Below, in pieces: positions 7,397 through 16,309 of a stretch of 17,442 bases of DNA. The notes under the pieces were generated by a model. That model saw nothing but the letters and a program-made list of their open reading frames with translations. It ran no database searches and had not been told where the DNA came from. The position numbers and the translations under genes were made by a program. Each line of letters starts with the position of its first letter. Position 1 is the first letter of the stretch. Source of the stretch: Clostridiales bacterium (GTDB lineage Bacteria > Bacillota > Clostridia > Lachnospirales > Lachnospiraceae); NCBI GenBank assembly GCA_021199135.1, contig JAJQIQ010000081.1:6080-23521 (forward strand), written 5' to 3'.

Positions 7397-10300
7397 ATGA
7401 GGAAGAGGACGAGATTCATCAGAAAAAACATGAAGAGGGCAGCGTCGGATAGGCGAGGAGGGGCACAGCTTGCGGTTGTGATTTCCGTGCTCGCCGTCAT
7501 CTGCGTCCTGGTGGCGGTCGTCGCAGGCCTGCACCTGCGCAAGGGCTCCGCGCTCTCGACGAGCGAGGCGGACGCCACGGTCGTCAGGGGAGTGCTCGAC
7601 AGTATTGATGAGCTCAAGGCCGTGAAGACGAACCTTGAGGATGACGCTGGGATGGTTGACAATCCGTTCTTCGTCCTCGAGATCGTGCCGTACGAGGAGT
7701 ACGCCGAGATCGGGTACCAGATTGCGGGCTGCGAGCCGATTACGCTCTACCCGACGATAAATTCCGAGCTTCAAGGTGCGGTCAACACGCTTAATATTGC
7801 GACGATCACACCCTACGCAGCGCTGTACTACTTTGGCGACGAGGAGGAGGCATCGAACCCGCTGAGATATTCCTATAAACAACCATATTGGGTATACACC
7901 GATTCTTATTACGGCTACTATGAGCTCGTCGAGGACGGCACGGGCAATTTCATACAGCAGGACGGCGAGATTGTTGCGCAGGAGGGCGGCAATCTTATTT
8001 GGCATACGGTAAACGGCTCCTATGTGCAGGTGGAAGAGGGCACCGGATATTTCACCAAAATAGGCGACGAATTTGATGAGAATTGGAATTGGATTGATGC
8101 GTCGTATGTCCCGTCTGCAGGCGGAGATTATATTTGGCAGAGCACTCTTAAATCCGACGACGTGGGCGAGGATCAGGCCTTCTCTGACTCGCCCGACAAG
8201 GCCGTCTCCTACATCGGTGACCGCATATACACGACGAGGCAGTGCTCCGAGGACGACCCCGTCTATCAGTGCGACTTCTATTCATACGTAAACAACGACA
8301 ATTTCGTCATCGACACGTTGGGTTTGACCGCAGATGAGGCGGCAACATTCTCAATCGTCATAAAGACCATCACGCCGGAGGAGCTGAACGAGACTCCGGA
8401 GTGGGTGGACTATGCGAATTTGATCTCAATCTCCCCGAAGTCGCACAATGCCGGCATGGTTTCGGCGTGGGAGACCTACAATAGGCTCGGCCATGAGGCG
8501 ACGGCCAACAGGACGGACAATTTCTTCGGGAATGACATCTCCTGGGAGGTCGCGATGAAAATCTACGACAAGGCGACCGCGGATGAGAATTATGCGGGTC
8601 TCATGCTCGACGTGGCCTGCTATGACGTTTCGGGGACCATCTCAGATGAGTATGAAAAGACGGTCACGTTCGACATCCTCGACTGGAACCTTGACCCGGC
8701 GTACTACATGCAGGGTGACGATGTGGTGTATTACACCTACAGCACCACCGGATACAAGAACAACGTCTACAAACTGGCCCTCATGCTGATGAGCATGGAC
8801 ACGAGCGTGTTCAAGTCCCTCTATCTCGACGAGGATGGCCCGAAGGGCGTGAACATCTCGAAGGATGCCTCCGAGGACACCGGGTACTACAACATGCAGG
8901 AGGGCGATGCGGCGATCTACTGGACGGCGCAGACGTTCCTGCCTTTGGCGAGCACCGAGAGCTACGAAAATCCCTTCACCGTTTGGAACTCTGAGGAGAT
9001 GTGGGACAGCTACGGGATAAACGGCAACCTGACGAACAACAGCAAAAATGTGTCGTGGATCAAGGACCACGTGTATGTCTACAACGGCGACAACAGCATC
9101 ACCTCGGGCTATCTGTCCGACGGCGGCGCCGTGAATGGAGAGATGAGCGAGTACGCGGACTATCTCGATAGCATAGACAAGAGCGGGAACGGCTCCCCCT
9201 CCGATGCGGTCCGCTTCATCCTTGGCACGCACAAGAGCACGTACCTGACCGGGACGCTCCGCATCTTGGACATCGAGCCGTGCTACGAGAGCGTCGGCGC
9301 CTGGGAGGACGACGACTCCGTCCCGGAGGGCTGGAGGCTCACCGTGGACGACATAAAGAGCATAATTCCGAATTGCAATAAGTCAACCTTAAATATCGAG
9401 ATCACGCACATGACGACGGCGGCCTTCAACGGCACGGCCGACGACCTGAACAGCGAGTACGACCTGATATACATCGGACTGCAGGACGGCGCGTACAACC
9501 TGAACACGAGCGGCACCCAGATCACGCTCGCGGAGGGCGGCAACTCGACCGAGTACCTGCCGAACTGGAACGACAGCAGCCTGGACGGCTTCATCTACTT
9601 CCACACCGGCGACCTCGTGTACGCGAACGACCCGTCCGCAAACTCGAACAGCCAGGGCGGCGGCGGTGAGAAGGGCCAAAACGTCAACTTCCTCTACACC
9701 GATTCGAGCGGCAACATCATAAACGGCCTGGATTACGGGACGGCGTCCCCGAACGAGAACGAGCTCCGCTATTCCGGCAACGACATCACCGAGCTCATGA
9801 AGGAAAAGCTCGACAATTTCGTCGCGGCGGGATACCCCGTCATCGCGGAGAATGAGCTCTACAACTTGAACAAAAGCATCGTGGACGAGAACTCATACAT
9901 CTACAAGTTCGTCTCCTCGGCGAAGAGCTCCGCAAATTCCGTGCTCTACTCGACGGACGACGGCGATGCGATCTTCGAGACGCTCTACAACAACATGGCC
10001 CCGAGCGTGGACTTCACCTCGCTCCCGGCGATATACAATGGCACCGTCTCAAGCGGATACAAGGTCTCAAGCCCGAACTACCTGACCCGGACCGACGACG
10101 GCGTCCAGCTTCCGTTCGCGTTCACCGTGACGGACAGCGACGAGACGCACAGCTACGCCTACAAGATCTTCTACGACCAGAACCAGGACACCAAGTTCTC
10201 GGACGACGAGATAATCTACGAGGGGAGCGCGTTTTCGACGGGCGGCAGCTCAGCTACGGCCAGCCACACCTGCGTGCTCGACGTCTCGACGATCGGCGTC

Positions 10301-12214
10301 ATCCAGTGGAAGATTGAGGTCTACCGCACGGACAACGAGAACATCTGCTGGAGCGAGAATGGAATTTCCGTGGCCTCCCTCCAGGACGGCGCGGACAAGG
10401 AGAACATCTCCGTCCTGCAGCTCATTCCGAACGACGACACGAGCCGCAGCGACTACCTGAACCTCGAGACCAACAGCTCGTTCAAGAAATATTTCGACGA
10501 GCTGAACGAGTACACGATAAGCGTCGACGCGATGCTCCTCGACGACTACAACAAGCTCTTCTCGACCACCACGGAGGAGGACGAGGACGGCAACGAGGTC
10601 ACCGTGGACTCGGGCTACGTGTTCTCTTACGACACGAACGAGGACGGCACGGTCAAGGATTCGAATATCGACGAAAATAACAGCGTCGACATGCTCTACA
10701 AGAAGTACGACATGATCATCATCGGCTTCGGCGACGCGTACGGCGGCGTGGACCTCACGAACGACGACGGCGAGGTCGACTTCATCAAATATTGGATCGC
10801 CAAGGGCAAAGGTATTTTGTTTACTCATGATTTAACTTCTCTGAACAACAATACCACGGGCAACACCAGCTTTGGCTTCACGGCGAACACCCAGCTGCGC
10901 GACGTCATGGACATGAACCGCTACGGCGCGGTCAGCATGTACTCGAGCGCCATAGCCTCGATCATGAACTACCAGGGCCTGAACAGCCAGGCATACAGCA
11001 CCGTGACCGACATAAGCGGGAACCTGCTCGGCGAGATTCAGGGATTCAGCTATTACGGCATCAAGCGCCTCGCGGCGAACAGCTCCGCGAACACCAATGC
11101 GGGCTATACGATGCCATACCGCTACCTCGTCACGAACCCGTGGGGCGTTTCGGTATCCTCGAAGAGCGCGGCGACTGGCTTCGACGAGGACGACGACCTG
11201 ACCACGAAGGCCACCATGCTCAACGCCGGCCAGATCACGAGCTACCCGTTCGCGATCGACGAGGAGATCAATGTGGCGTCGACGCACGGCCAGTACTACG
11301 AGCTCAACATGGAGGACCCGGAGCTTACCGTCTGGTACTGCCTCGGGAACGACGGCCTCGCGCAGGCGCGCTCATCCGGCGACAAGACGGGTACGGCGAT
11401 GACCTACGGCGTCTCACCGAACGACGCCTCAAACAACTACTACATCTACAGTAAGTCGAATGTCTTCTACTCCGGCGTCGGCCACACGACCGTGACCGAG
11501 GACGGCGAGGGGGACATGGAGATTAGGCTCCTTATAAACACGATCATCGCGGCGTACCGCGCGACCTACCAGCCGCCGGTTGTCATCATCGACAACGACG
11601 AGGACAACAGCACCGCGGACGAGGTCCAGACGACGGCGGCGATCAGCAGCCATAAGACGAGCTATGAGTACTTCTACGACCTCGACGCTACCGACGCGAC
11701 GGCGTTCGAGAAGACCGAGAGTGGCACTTTCCAGTCCACCACGATGGCGGACTACAACGACCAGTACGCGAAGGTCTACTTCACGCCGACCGAGCTGAAC
11801 GGGGCGACGACGACGCTCACGCTCGCGATATACTGCGCCGAGTACGATGGGCCGGACCCGGAGGACTACGAGGGGGACGACGACCCGGTATTCGACTTTG
11901 ACAACTGGGTTCTCTACAATTACACCGACTCGAATGCGAGCATAAGCGGAGGGTATTTCCAGACCATCTACGACGCGGACACGGGCAGCGCGATCAAGGC
12001 CCAGATGACCACGGCAGAAGAGGGCGGGACGGAGTACACCTTCACCGGCATCAAGCAGGGACATCAGTACTACATGTACGTCCCGAAGTCCATGCTCATC
12101 AAGTGCGAGGACATCATATTCAGGATCAACAGCAACAAGGCGGACGGCTACGGCCACACCTGCCTGACGATCGAGGCGGACGACACAGACGTGCCGCTGT
12201 TCATCCTGAATTAA
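7397..12214 (+). CDS. Giant exported DUF5057-like protein, paralogue 1 (1605 aa)
   Basis: ATG 7397 follows GGAGGGAGG (7381-7389). A basic N-terminus (MRKRTRFIRK) precedes one membrane segment (about residues 24-44); the rest is likely extracellular. Recognisable segments: EIVPYEEYAEIG (about 95-107), a tandem GTG-x-F/IW repeat (about 176-252), KTITPEELN (about 325), then RILDIEPCY (about 621) with MTTAAFNG and YDLIYIGLQDG (about 688-698) and AGYPVIAEN (about 810-818). An immunoglobulin-like insert (about 867-998) follows, then VLQLIPN (about 1005), YDMIIIGFGDAYGG (about 1103) and GKGILFTHD (about 1136). HGQYYELNMEDPELTVWYC (about 1297) and YGVSPNDASNNYY (about 1337) lead to a ~200-residue beta-rich C-terminus with YYMYVPKSML. 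I associate these motifs with DUF5057 of Lachnospiraceae, from memory. There is no LPXTG sorting signal. Its function is unknown; its position suggests a pilus-associated surface protein. Confidence 0.75.
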   Translation: MRKRTRFIRKNMKRAASDRRGGAQLAVVISVLAVICVLVAVVAGLHLRKGSALSTSEADATVVRGVLDSIDELKAVKTNLEDDAGMVDNPFFVLEIVPYEEYAEIGYQIAGCEPITLYPTINSELQGAVNTLNIATITPYAALYYFGDEEEASNPLRYSYKQPYWVYTDSYYGYYELVEDGTGNFIQQDGEIVAQEGGNLIWHTVNGSYVQVEEGTGYFTKIGDEFDENWNWIDASYVPSAGGDYIWQSTLKSDDVGEDQAFSDSPDKAVSYIGDRIYTTRQCSEDDPVYQCDFYSYVNNDNFVIDTLGLTADEAATFSIVIKTITPEELNETPEWVDYANLISISPKSHNAGMVSAWETYNRLGHEATANRTDNFFGNDISWEVAMKIYDKATADENYAGLMLDVACYDVSGTISDEYEKTVTFDILDWNLDPAYYMQGDDVVYYTYSTTGYKNNVYKLALMLMSMDTSVFKSLYLDEDGPKGVNISKDASEDTGYYNMQEGDAAIYWTAQTFLPLASTESYENPFTVWNSEEMWDSYGINGNLTNNSKNVSWIKDHVYVYNGDNSITSGYLSDGGAVNGEMSEYADYLDSIDKSGNGSPSDAVRFILGTHKSTYLTGTLRILDIEPCYESVGAWEDDDSVPEGWRLTVDDIKSIIPNCNKSTLNIEITHMTTAAFNGTADDLNSEYDLIYIGLQDGAYNLNTSGTQITLAEGGNSTEYLPNWNDSSLDGFIYFHTGDLVYANDPSANSNSQGGGGEKGQNVNFLYTDSSGNIINGLDYGTASPNENELRYSGNDITELMKEKLDNFVAAGYPVIAENELYNLNKSIVDENSYIYKFVSSAKSSANSVLYSTDDGDAIFETLYNNMAPSVDFTSLPAIYNGTVSSGYKVSSPNYLTRTDDGVQLPFAFTVTDSDETHSYAYKIFYDQNQDTKFSDDEIIYEGSAFSTGGSSATASHTCVLDVSTIGVIQWKIEVYRTDNENICWSENGISVASLQDGADKENISVLQLIPNDDTSRSDYLNLETNSSFKKYFDELNEYTISVDAMLLDDYNKLFSTTTEEDEDGNEVTVDSGYVFSYDTNEDGTVKDSNIDENNSVDMLYKKYDMIIIGFGDAYGGVDLTNDDGEVDFIKYWIAKGKGILFTHDLTSLNNNTTGNTSFGFTANTQLRDVMDMNRYGAVSMYSSAIASIMNYQGLNSQAYSTVTDISGNLLGEIQGFSYYGIKRLAANSSANTNAGYTMPYRYLVTNPWGVSVSSKSAATGFDEDDDLTTKATMLNAGQITSYPFAIDEEINVASTHGQYYELNMEDPELTVWYCLGNDGLAQARSSGDKTGTAMTYGVSPNDASNNYYIYSKSNVFYSGVGHTTVTEDGEGDMEIRLLINTIIAAYRATYQPPVVIIDNDEDNSTADEVQTTAAISSHKTSYEYFYDLDATDATAFEKTESGTFQSTTMADYNDQYAKVYFTPTELNGATTTLTLAIYCAEYDGPDPEDYEGDDDPVFDFDNWVLYNYTDSNASISGGYFQTIYDADTGSAIKAQMTTAEEGGTEYTFTGIKQGHQYYMYVPKSMLIKCEDIIFRINSNKADGYGHTCLTIEADDTDVPLFILN

Positions 12215-12290
12215 AGAAGAGAAACACGCTACATACAGGCAAACGGAACCATGAAACTCTGTCACTGGATACCAGGGAGGGAAGATTTCA

Positions 12291-15200
12291 ATGAGAAAAT
12301 GGACAAGGTTCATAAACAGGAGAAACGCGGTGCAGGCCGTTGCGGGATACGGGAGGGCTGAGATCAAAATCATAGCCTCCGTATTTGCAATCCTCTGCGC
12401 CCTCGTGGTCTGCATCGGCTTCCTGCACGTGCAGCAGGCCGAAGCCCAGATTGTCGGCACTTCGAATTCGACGGTTGTGAGGGGCGTGGTCGACAACCTG
12501 AGCGATTTCTCGAAAGATAAGAATGCAGAGCTCGGCACGGCGGCGAACCCGTTCGTGATCGTTGAGATCGTGCCTTACGAAGAGTATGCTGAGATTGGTT
12601 ACCTTATCGGTGGGTGCGAGCCGGTGGACATGGTTGCAGCGTTGAACGACAATAATTACCAGTATAGTACACCAGCGATACGGGTAGGCACTTATGGGAG
12701 CGACGATTACATAGGCCTCTGGTCGAACAGCTGTGAATCATATTTCTTCTCCGATGAGCCGGAATACACTAAATATACTTATGCATACGGGAGCACAAAA
12801 AGCGTAGGGACTTCGGTCGACGGATATTACGAGCGCGTGGCCTCCGGCGAGGGGACATTCACACAGGACATCTATGGGAGTTTCACAAAGACTTCAAACG
12901 GAAACATCATCTGGCATACCGTAAACGAGGACGAGAAGCTGCTCTATCCTGAGTGGACATTCAATGACAGCACGAAGATTCTGAGCAGCGTCGGGGATCG
13001 CATGTACACCCAGAGGACGGTTACCTCGAGCGATACGTGCAAATCTGTGGGATGGATCAGCTACTACAGAAACTCAGAGCACTTCCTCACGGATACGCTG
13101 TGCCTGTCAGACAGTGAGATAGAAAACTATTCGATTGTCGTAAAAACCATAACAGCGGCTGAACTCAACGAGAATCAGGGCTGGATCGATGTCGCGAACC
13201 TGTTTTATCTCCACAGGACTGCGCCGAATGGGGACAGTTCTGGGACTTATACGAGTCTGTGGAAGACTTATAATCGCCTTGGCCATAGCTCAAGCGCGAC
13301 AAGCTATACGGACACCTTCGAGGGCAGCCGCGACCTGAGCTGGAGCACCACCATGAAGCTGTTTTATAAGATAACGGCAGATACGGACTTCGCTCCCATA
13401 ATGTGGCCAATGAACGTCTATATGCACGGGGCTGCGCCCGATGAGTGGCTCGACAGCGTCACTTTCGATATCATGGACTGGGATTTGGAGTCGTCAGGTG
13501 TCAGCACGAACACAGAGGGAAGCTGCAACAACGTGTTCAAGCTCGCAGTCATGACTATGACTATGGATACGAATTTGTTCAAGCAGCTATATCTGGACGG
13601 CAGCACGTGCTGGATCGATAACAACGGACTCGATCTGCTCCAGAAAAATTCATACGAGAGCGGCGGGCTCGCGGATGCAAATGCGGCGAATTACTGGACC
13701 ATGTACACATTCCTGCTCTCGCCGGAATACCTGTGGTATCCATCAGAGCATGGCTACGATAGTTGGTTCGGTTACTGGAATTCCGATGAGGCATGGGAGA
13801 ATTACAGAATCTACGGAAGCATGGAAAGGTATGATCCATACATAAAGGGACATGTTTTCAGTTTTGGCAACCAGTCGATGCTAAGCCAGTACACGCAGGA
13901 TGTCATGTCCAAAGATGACACCGATATTTACTGGGATGATTTCAGGGATTACATGGACGACTACGATGAGGGATGGACATCCGCAAGCTTCGGCGATGCC
14001 GTCCGCTACATCCTCGGACTCACAAAATCCGGTTCGCTCCGCGTACTCGACGTCGAGCCCTGCTATGATGGAACCGACGCTTGGAGCAGTTCAGAAAACG
14101 GCTGGCTCCTCACCGAGGACGACATAAAGACTATAATTCCGAATGCCTCGAAAAATTATAAGACGATTGAGATCACGCATATGACGACGGCTGCGTTCAA
14201 CGGCCTGGCGAGCGACATAATCGAGGATTACGACCTGATTTACCTCGGCTTGCAGGACGGCGGCTACAACCTGAACACAGGCGGGAGCAAAATCACGCTC
14301 GCGGAGGGCGATGGCACCAGCGAGTACCTCCCAGACTGGAACGACAACAGCATGGACGGCCTCATCTACTTCAGCACCGGCGACGCGGCGGTGGGCAGCA
14401 TCCGCTTCCCGTCGAACGACATAACGGCGCTCAAGAAGGCGAAGCTCCAGAGCTTCCTGAATGCGGGCCATCCTATCATAGCGGAGAATGTGCTCTATGA
14501 CTTGAATAGCAGCGTCATTGACAAGAGCTCCAATATGTATTCGTTCGTGGCTGAGAATGTAGGGAATTCAACACTCTACAGCACGGACGATGGAACTGAC
14601 ATCTTCAATGCGCTTAAAGCGTACTCCGGCTCGAGCGATGGGTCAGCTGATTCGGGAAAAGCCGGAAACAGCGAGGGTATTGCCGTCCTGCAGCTGCTTC
14701 CGAATACCGGGTCAAGCTTTAAGCTCAGCAGCAATTCGGACTTTATGAGCTATCTCAATAGTGTGAGCGACTACAATATCTCCATCGACACCATGACGCT
14801 GGCCGAGTTCGGAGATCTCCTCGCCACGGACGAGGAAGAGGAAGAGGAGGACGGAGAAGAGAACAAGACCTCAGAGATTGAGACACCGTCCGAGGAGGAG
14901 GAGCTCTACCTCACGTACGACTTGATCATCTTGGGATTTGGCGAGAATTACGACGGGTCATATATCTCGGAAAATGAGACCGTCTCGAACTTCATCAACT
15001 ATTGGGCCGAGAGCGGGAAGGGCATCATATTCACGCACGACTTCACGGACACGGACTACACGGATTTCCGCGATGTCATGGTCATGGACCGCGAGACGTC
15101 GGATGGCCTCGGCTACACCTACGACCTGACGAGGCAGCGCGGCAGCACCGGCGGCTCATATGAGATGCCTTACAGCCACCTCGTCAGCAGTACGTCAAAC

Positions 15201-16166
15201 GGCTTTGGCTCCGGCGAGAGCTATACCACGAAGATCACCAGGCTAAACCATACGAGCGAGTATGACGTGACGAACTATCCGTACGTCATCGACGAGACCA
15301 TAACCGTGGGTTCGACGCACGGCCAGAACTTCGAGCTCGACATGGAGGATCCGGACCTCGTAGTATGGTATTGCCTCGGAAATGGCGGCGACGGCGGCGT
15401 GACCTACGGCGTGTCCCCGAACGATGCGTCAAACAACTACTACCTCTACAGCGAGGGCAACGTCTTCTACACCGGCGTCGGCTGCTCGACCTTGAGCAGC
15501 GCGATGGAGGAGAAGCTCCTCGTGAACACGATCGTGGCTGCGTACCGCGCGTCCTACACTCCGTATGTCACGATTGAAAACGACGCGGCCAACAGCACCG
15601 ACAACGAGGTTCAGACCACGACTTCGCTCATGAGCCATAGGCACGTGTCCGAGTACCATTACCTCCTGGAGGCGAACGACGCGACGGCATATGCCTACAG
15701 CGACGGCTCGTTTGTGGCGGACGACGATGCCGACTTCGACGACCAGTACGTCAAGGTTTACTTTACGCCGCAAGAGTTCAACGACAAGAATCCGACGCTT
15801 GAGCTGTCGATCTACACCGTCAGGTACTCAGCGCCAGACGATGAGTCGGAAGACTCGGATTCCAACCCGATGTACGATTACAAGAACTGGTCGCTCTACC
15901 AATACAGCGACACGGACGCGAGCTTGGACGGAGGGTGTTTCGGGAGGATTTACGTTGCCTCGACAGGAGCGTCATTCACCGCGACAAATGGCGTCTTCAG
16001 CGGCGTCGTGAAGGGTCAGACATACTACATGTACGTCCCGAAGTCAATGCTCTCGAGCTGCGACAACATCATGTTTGAGCTCGGCTGCGCCGAGAACACG
16101 GGCGCGGGCCACACCCGCCTCAACGTCGACGCTTCCGGCAAGAACGTCCTGTTCATGCTCGACTAA
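12291..16166 (+). CDS. Giant exported DUF5057-like protein, paralogue 2 (1291 aa)
   Basis: ATG 12291 lies 9 bases after AGGGAGGG (12274-12281), 76 bp downstream of its paralogue, so the two are probably co-transcribed. The N-terminus again reads MRK-TRFI and has one membrane segment (about residues 25-45); QQAEA just after it could also be a signal peptidase site. Shared landmarks: EIVPYEEYAEIG (about 92), KTITAAELN, RVLDVEPCYDG (about 584), MTTAAFNG, YDLIYLGLQDGGYNLN (about 647), AGHPIIAEN (about 725), VLQLLPN (about 798), YDLIILGFGENYDG (about 876), GKGIIFTHDFT (about 909), HGQNFELDMEDPDLVVWYC (about 1010), SPNDASNNYY (about 1041) and YYMYVPKSML (about 1245). It lacks the Ig-like insert of paralogue 1, having a short Ser/Gly linker there, and has an acidic low-complexity loop (about residues 845-866). 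The middle (about 12600-13900) reads as AT-richer than its neighbours. No sortase motif is present and no function is assigned. Confidence 0.75.
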   Translation: MRKWTRFINRRNAVQAVAGYGRAEIKIIASVFAILCALVVCIGFLHVQQAEAQIVGTSNSTVVRGVVDNLSDFSKDKNAELGTAANPFVIVEIVPYEEYAEIGYLIGGCEPVDMVAALNDNNYQYSTPAIRVGTYGSDDYIGLWSNSCESYFFSDEPEYTKYTYAYGSTKSVGTSVDGYYERVASGEGTFTQDIYGSFTKTSNGNIIWHTVNEDEKLLYPEWTFNDSTKILSSVGDRMYTQRTVTSSDTCKSVGWISYYRNSEHFLTDTLCLSDSEIENYSIVVKTITAAELNENQGWIDVANLFYLHRTAPNGDSSGTYTSLWKTYNRLGHSSSATSYTDTFEGSRDLSWSTTMKLFYKITADTDFAPIMWPMNVYMHGAAPDEWLDSVTFDIMDWDLESSGVSTNTEGSCNNVFKLAVMTMTMDTNLFKQLYLDGSTCWIDNNGLDLLQKNSYESGGLADANAANYWTMYTFLLSPEYLWYPSEHGYDSWFGYWNSDEAWENYRIYGSMERYDPYIKGHVFSFGNQSMLSQYTQDVMSKDDTDIYWDDFRDYMDDYDEGWTSASFGDAVRYILGLTKSGSLRVLDVEPCYDGTDAWSSSENGWLLTEDDIKTIIPNASKNYKTIEITHMTTAAFNGLASDIIEDYDLIYLGLQDGGYNLNTGGSKITLAEGDGTSEYLPDWNDNSMDGLIYFSTGDAAVGSIRFPSNDITALKKAKLQSFLNAGHPIIAENVLYDLNSSVIDKSSNMYSFVAENVGNSTLYSTDDGTDIFNALKAYSGSSDGSADSGKAGNSEGIAVLQLLPNTGSSFKLSSNSDFMSYLNSVSDYNISIDTMTLAEFGDLLATDEEEEEEDGEENKTSEIETPSEEEELYLTYDLIILGFGENYDGSYISENETVSNFINYWAESGKGIIFTHDFTDTDYTDFRDVMVMDRETSDGLGYTYDLTRQRGSTGGSYEMPYSHLVSSTSNGFGSGESYTTKITRLNHTSEYDVTNYPYVIDETITVGSTHGQNFELDMEDPDLVVWYCLGNGGDGGVTYGVSPNDASNNYYLYSEGNVFYTGVGCSTLSSAMEEKLLVNTIVAAYRASYTPYVTIENDAANSTDNEVQTTTSLMSHRHVSEYHYLLEANDATAYAYSDGSFVADDDADFDDQYVKVYFTPQEFNDKNPTLELSIYTVRYSAPDDESEDSDSNPMYDYKNWSLYQYSDTDASLDGGCFGRIYVASTGASFTATNGVFSGVVKGQTYYMYVPKSMLSSCDNIMFELGCAENTGAGHTRLNVDASGKNVLFMLD

Positions 16167-16198
16167 ATTTGCGGCATTGCAGCTTTGCGCCGAAACTT

Positions 16199-16210
16199 AA
16201 ATCATGATTT
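16199..16210. repeat. Perfect 12-bp palindrome before the terminator
   Basis: AAATCATGATTT reads the same on both strands. It lies between the last operon gene and the terminator. It could be a regulator site but may be chance; no second copy was noticed nearby. Confidence 0.35.
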
Positions 16211-16216
16211 GACATC

Positions 16217-16248
16217 TGGCGGCCCGGAACTCCCTGGGCCGCCATTTT
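16217..16248 (+). terminator. Intrinsic terminator of the pilus operon
   Basis: TGGCGGCCC (16217-16225) and GGGCCGCCA (16236-16244) form a perfect 9-bp GC-rich stem with a 10-base loop, followed by TTTT (16245-16248). It lies 50 bp after the stop of the second giant gene and upstream of the gltX promoter. Confidence 0.85.
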
Positions 16249-16274
16249 ATGTTGCGCCCGCTCGAAACTTCCTC

Positions 16275-16303
16275 TTGCAATTCCCCCGCCGGGATGGTAC
16301 AAT
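16275..16303 (+). promoter_or_regulatory. Sigma-A-type promoter for gltX
   Basis: TTGCAA (16275-16280) and TACAAT (16298-16303) are separated by exactly 17 bp. TGG directly before the -10 box gives an extended -10 (TGn). It lies just after the terminator and about 157 bp before the gltX start, so transcription would begin near 16310. Confidence 0.75.
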
Positions 16304-16309
16304 GTGAAA

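Noticed and set aside
12251..12361. Short ORF starting at ATG 12251 and overlapping the second giant gene out of frame
   Set aside because: No ribosome site, and its frame is overridden by the conserved N-terminus of the giant protein.
16209..16237. TTGACA at 16209 as a -35 box
   Set aside because: No -10-like sequence at 16-18 bp; the following bases form the terminator stem.
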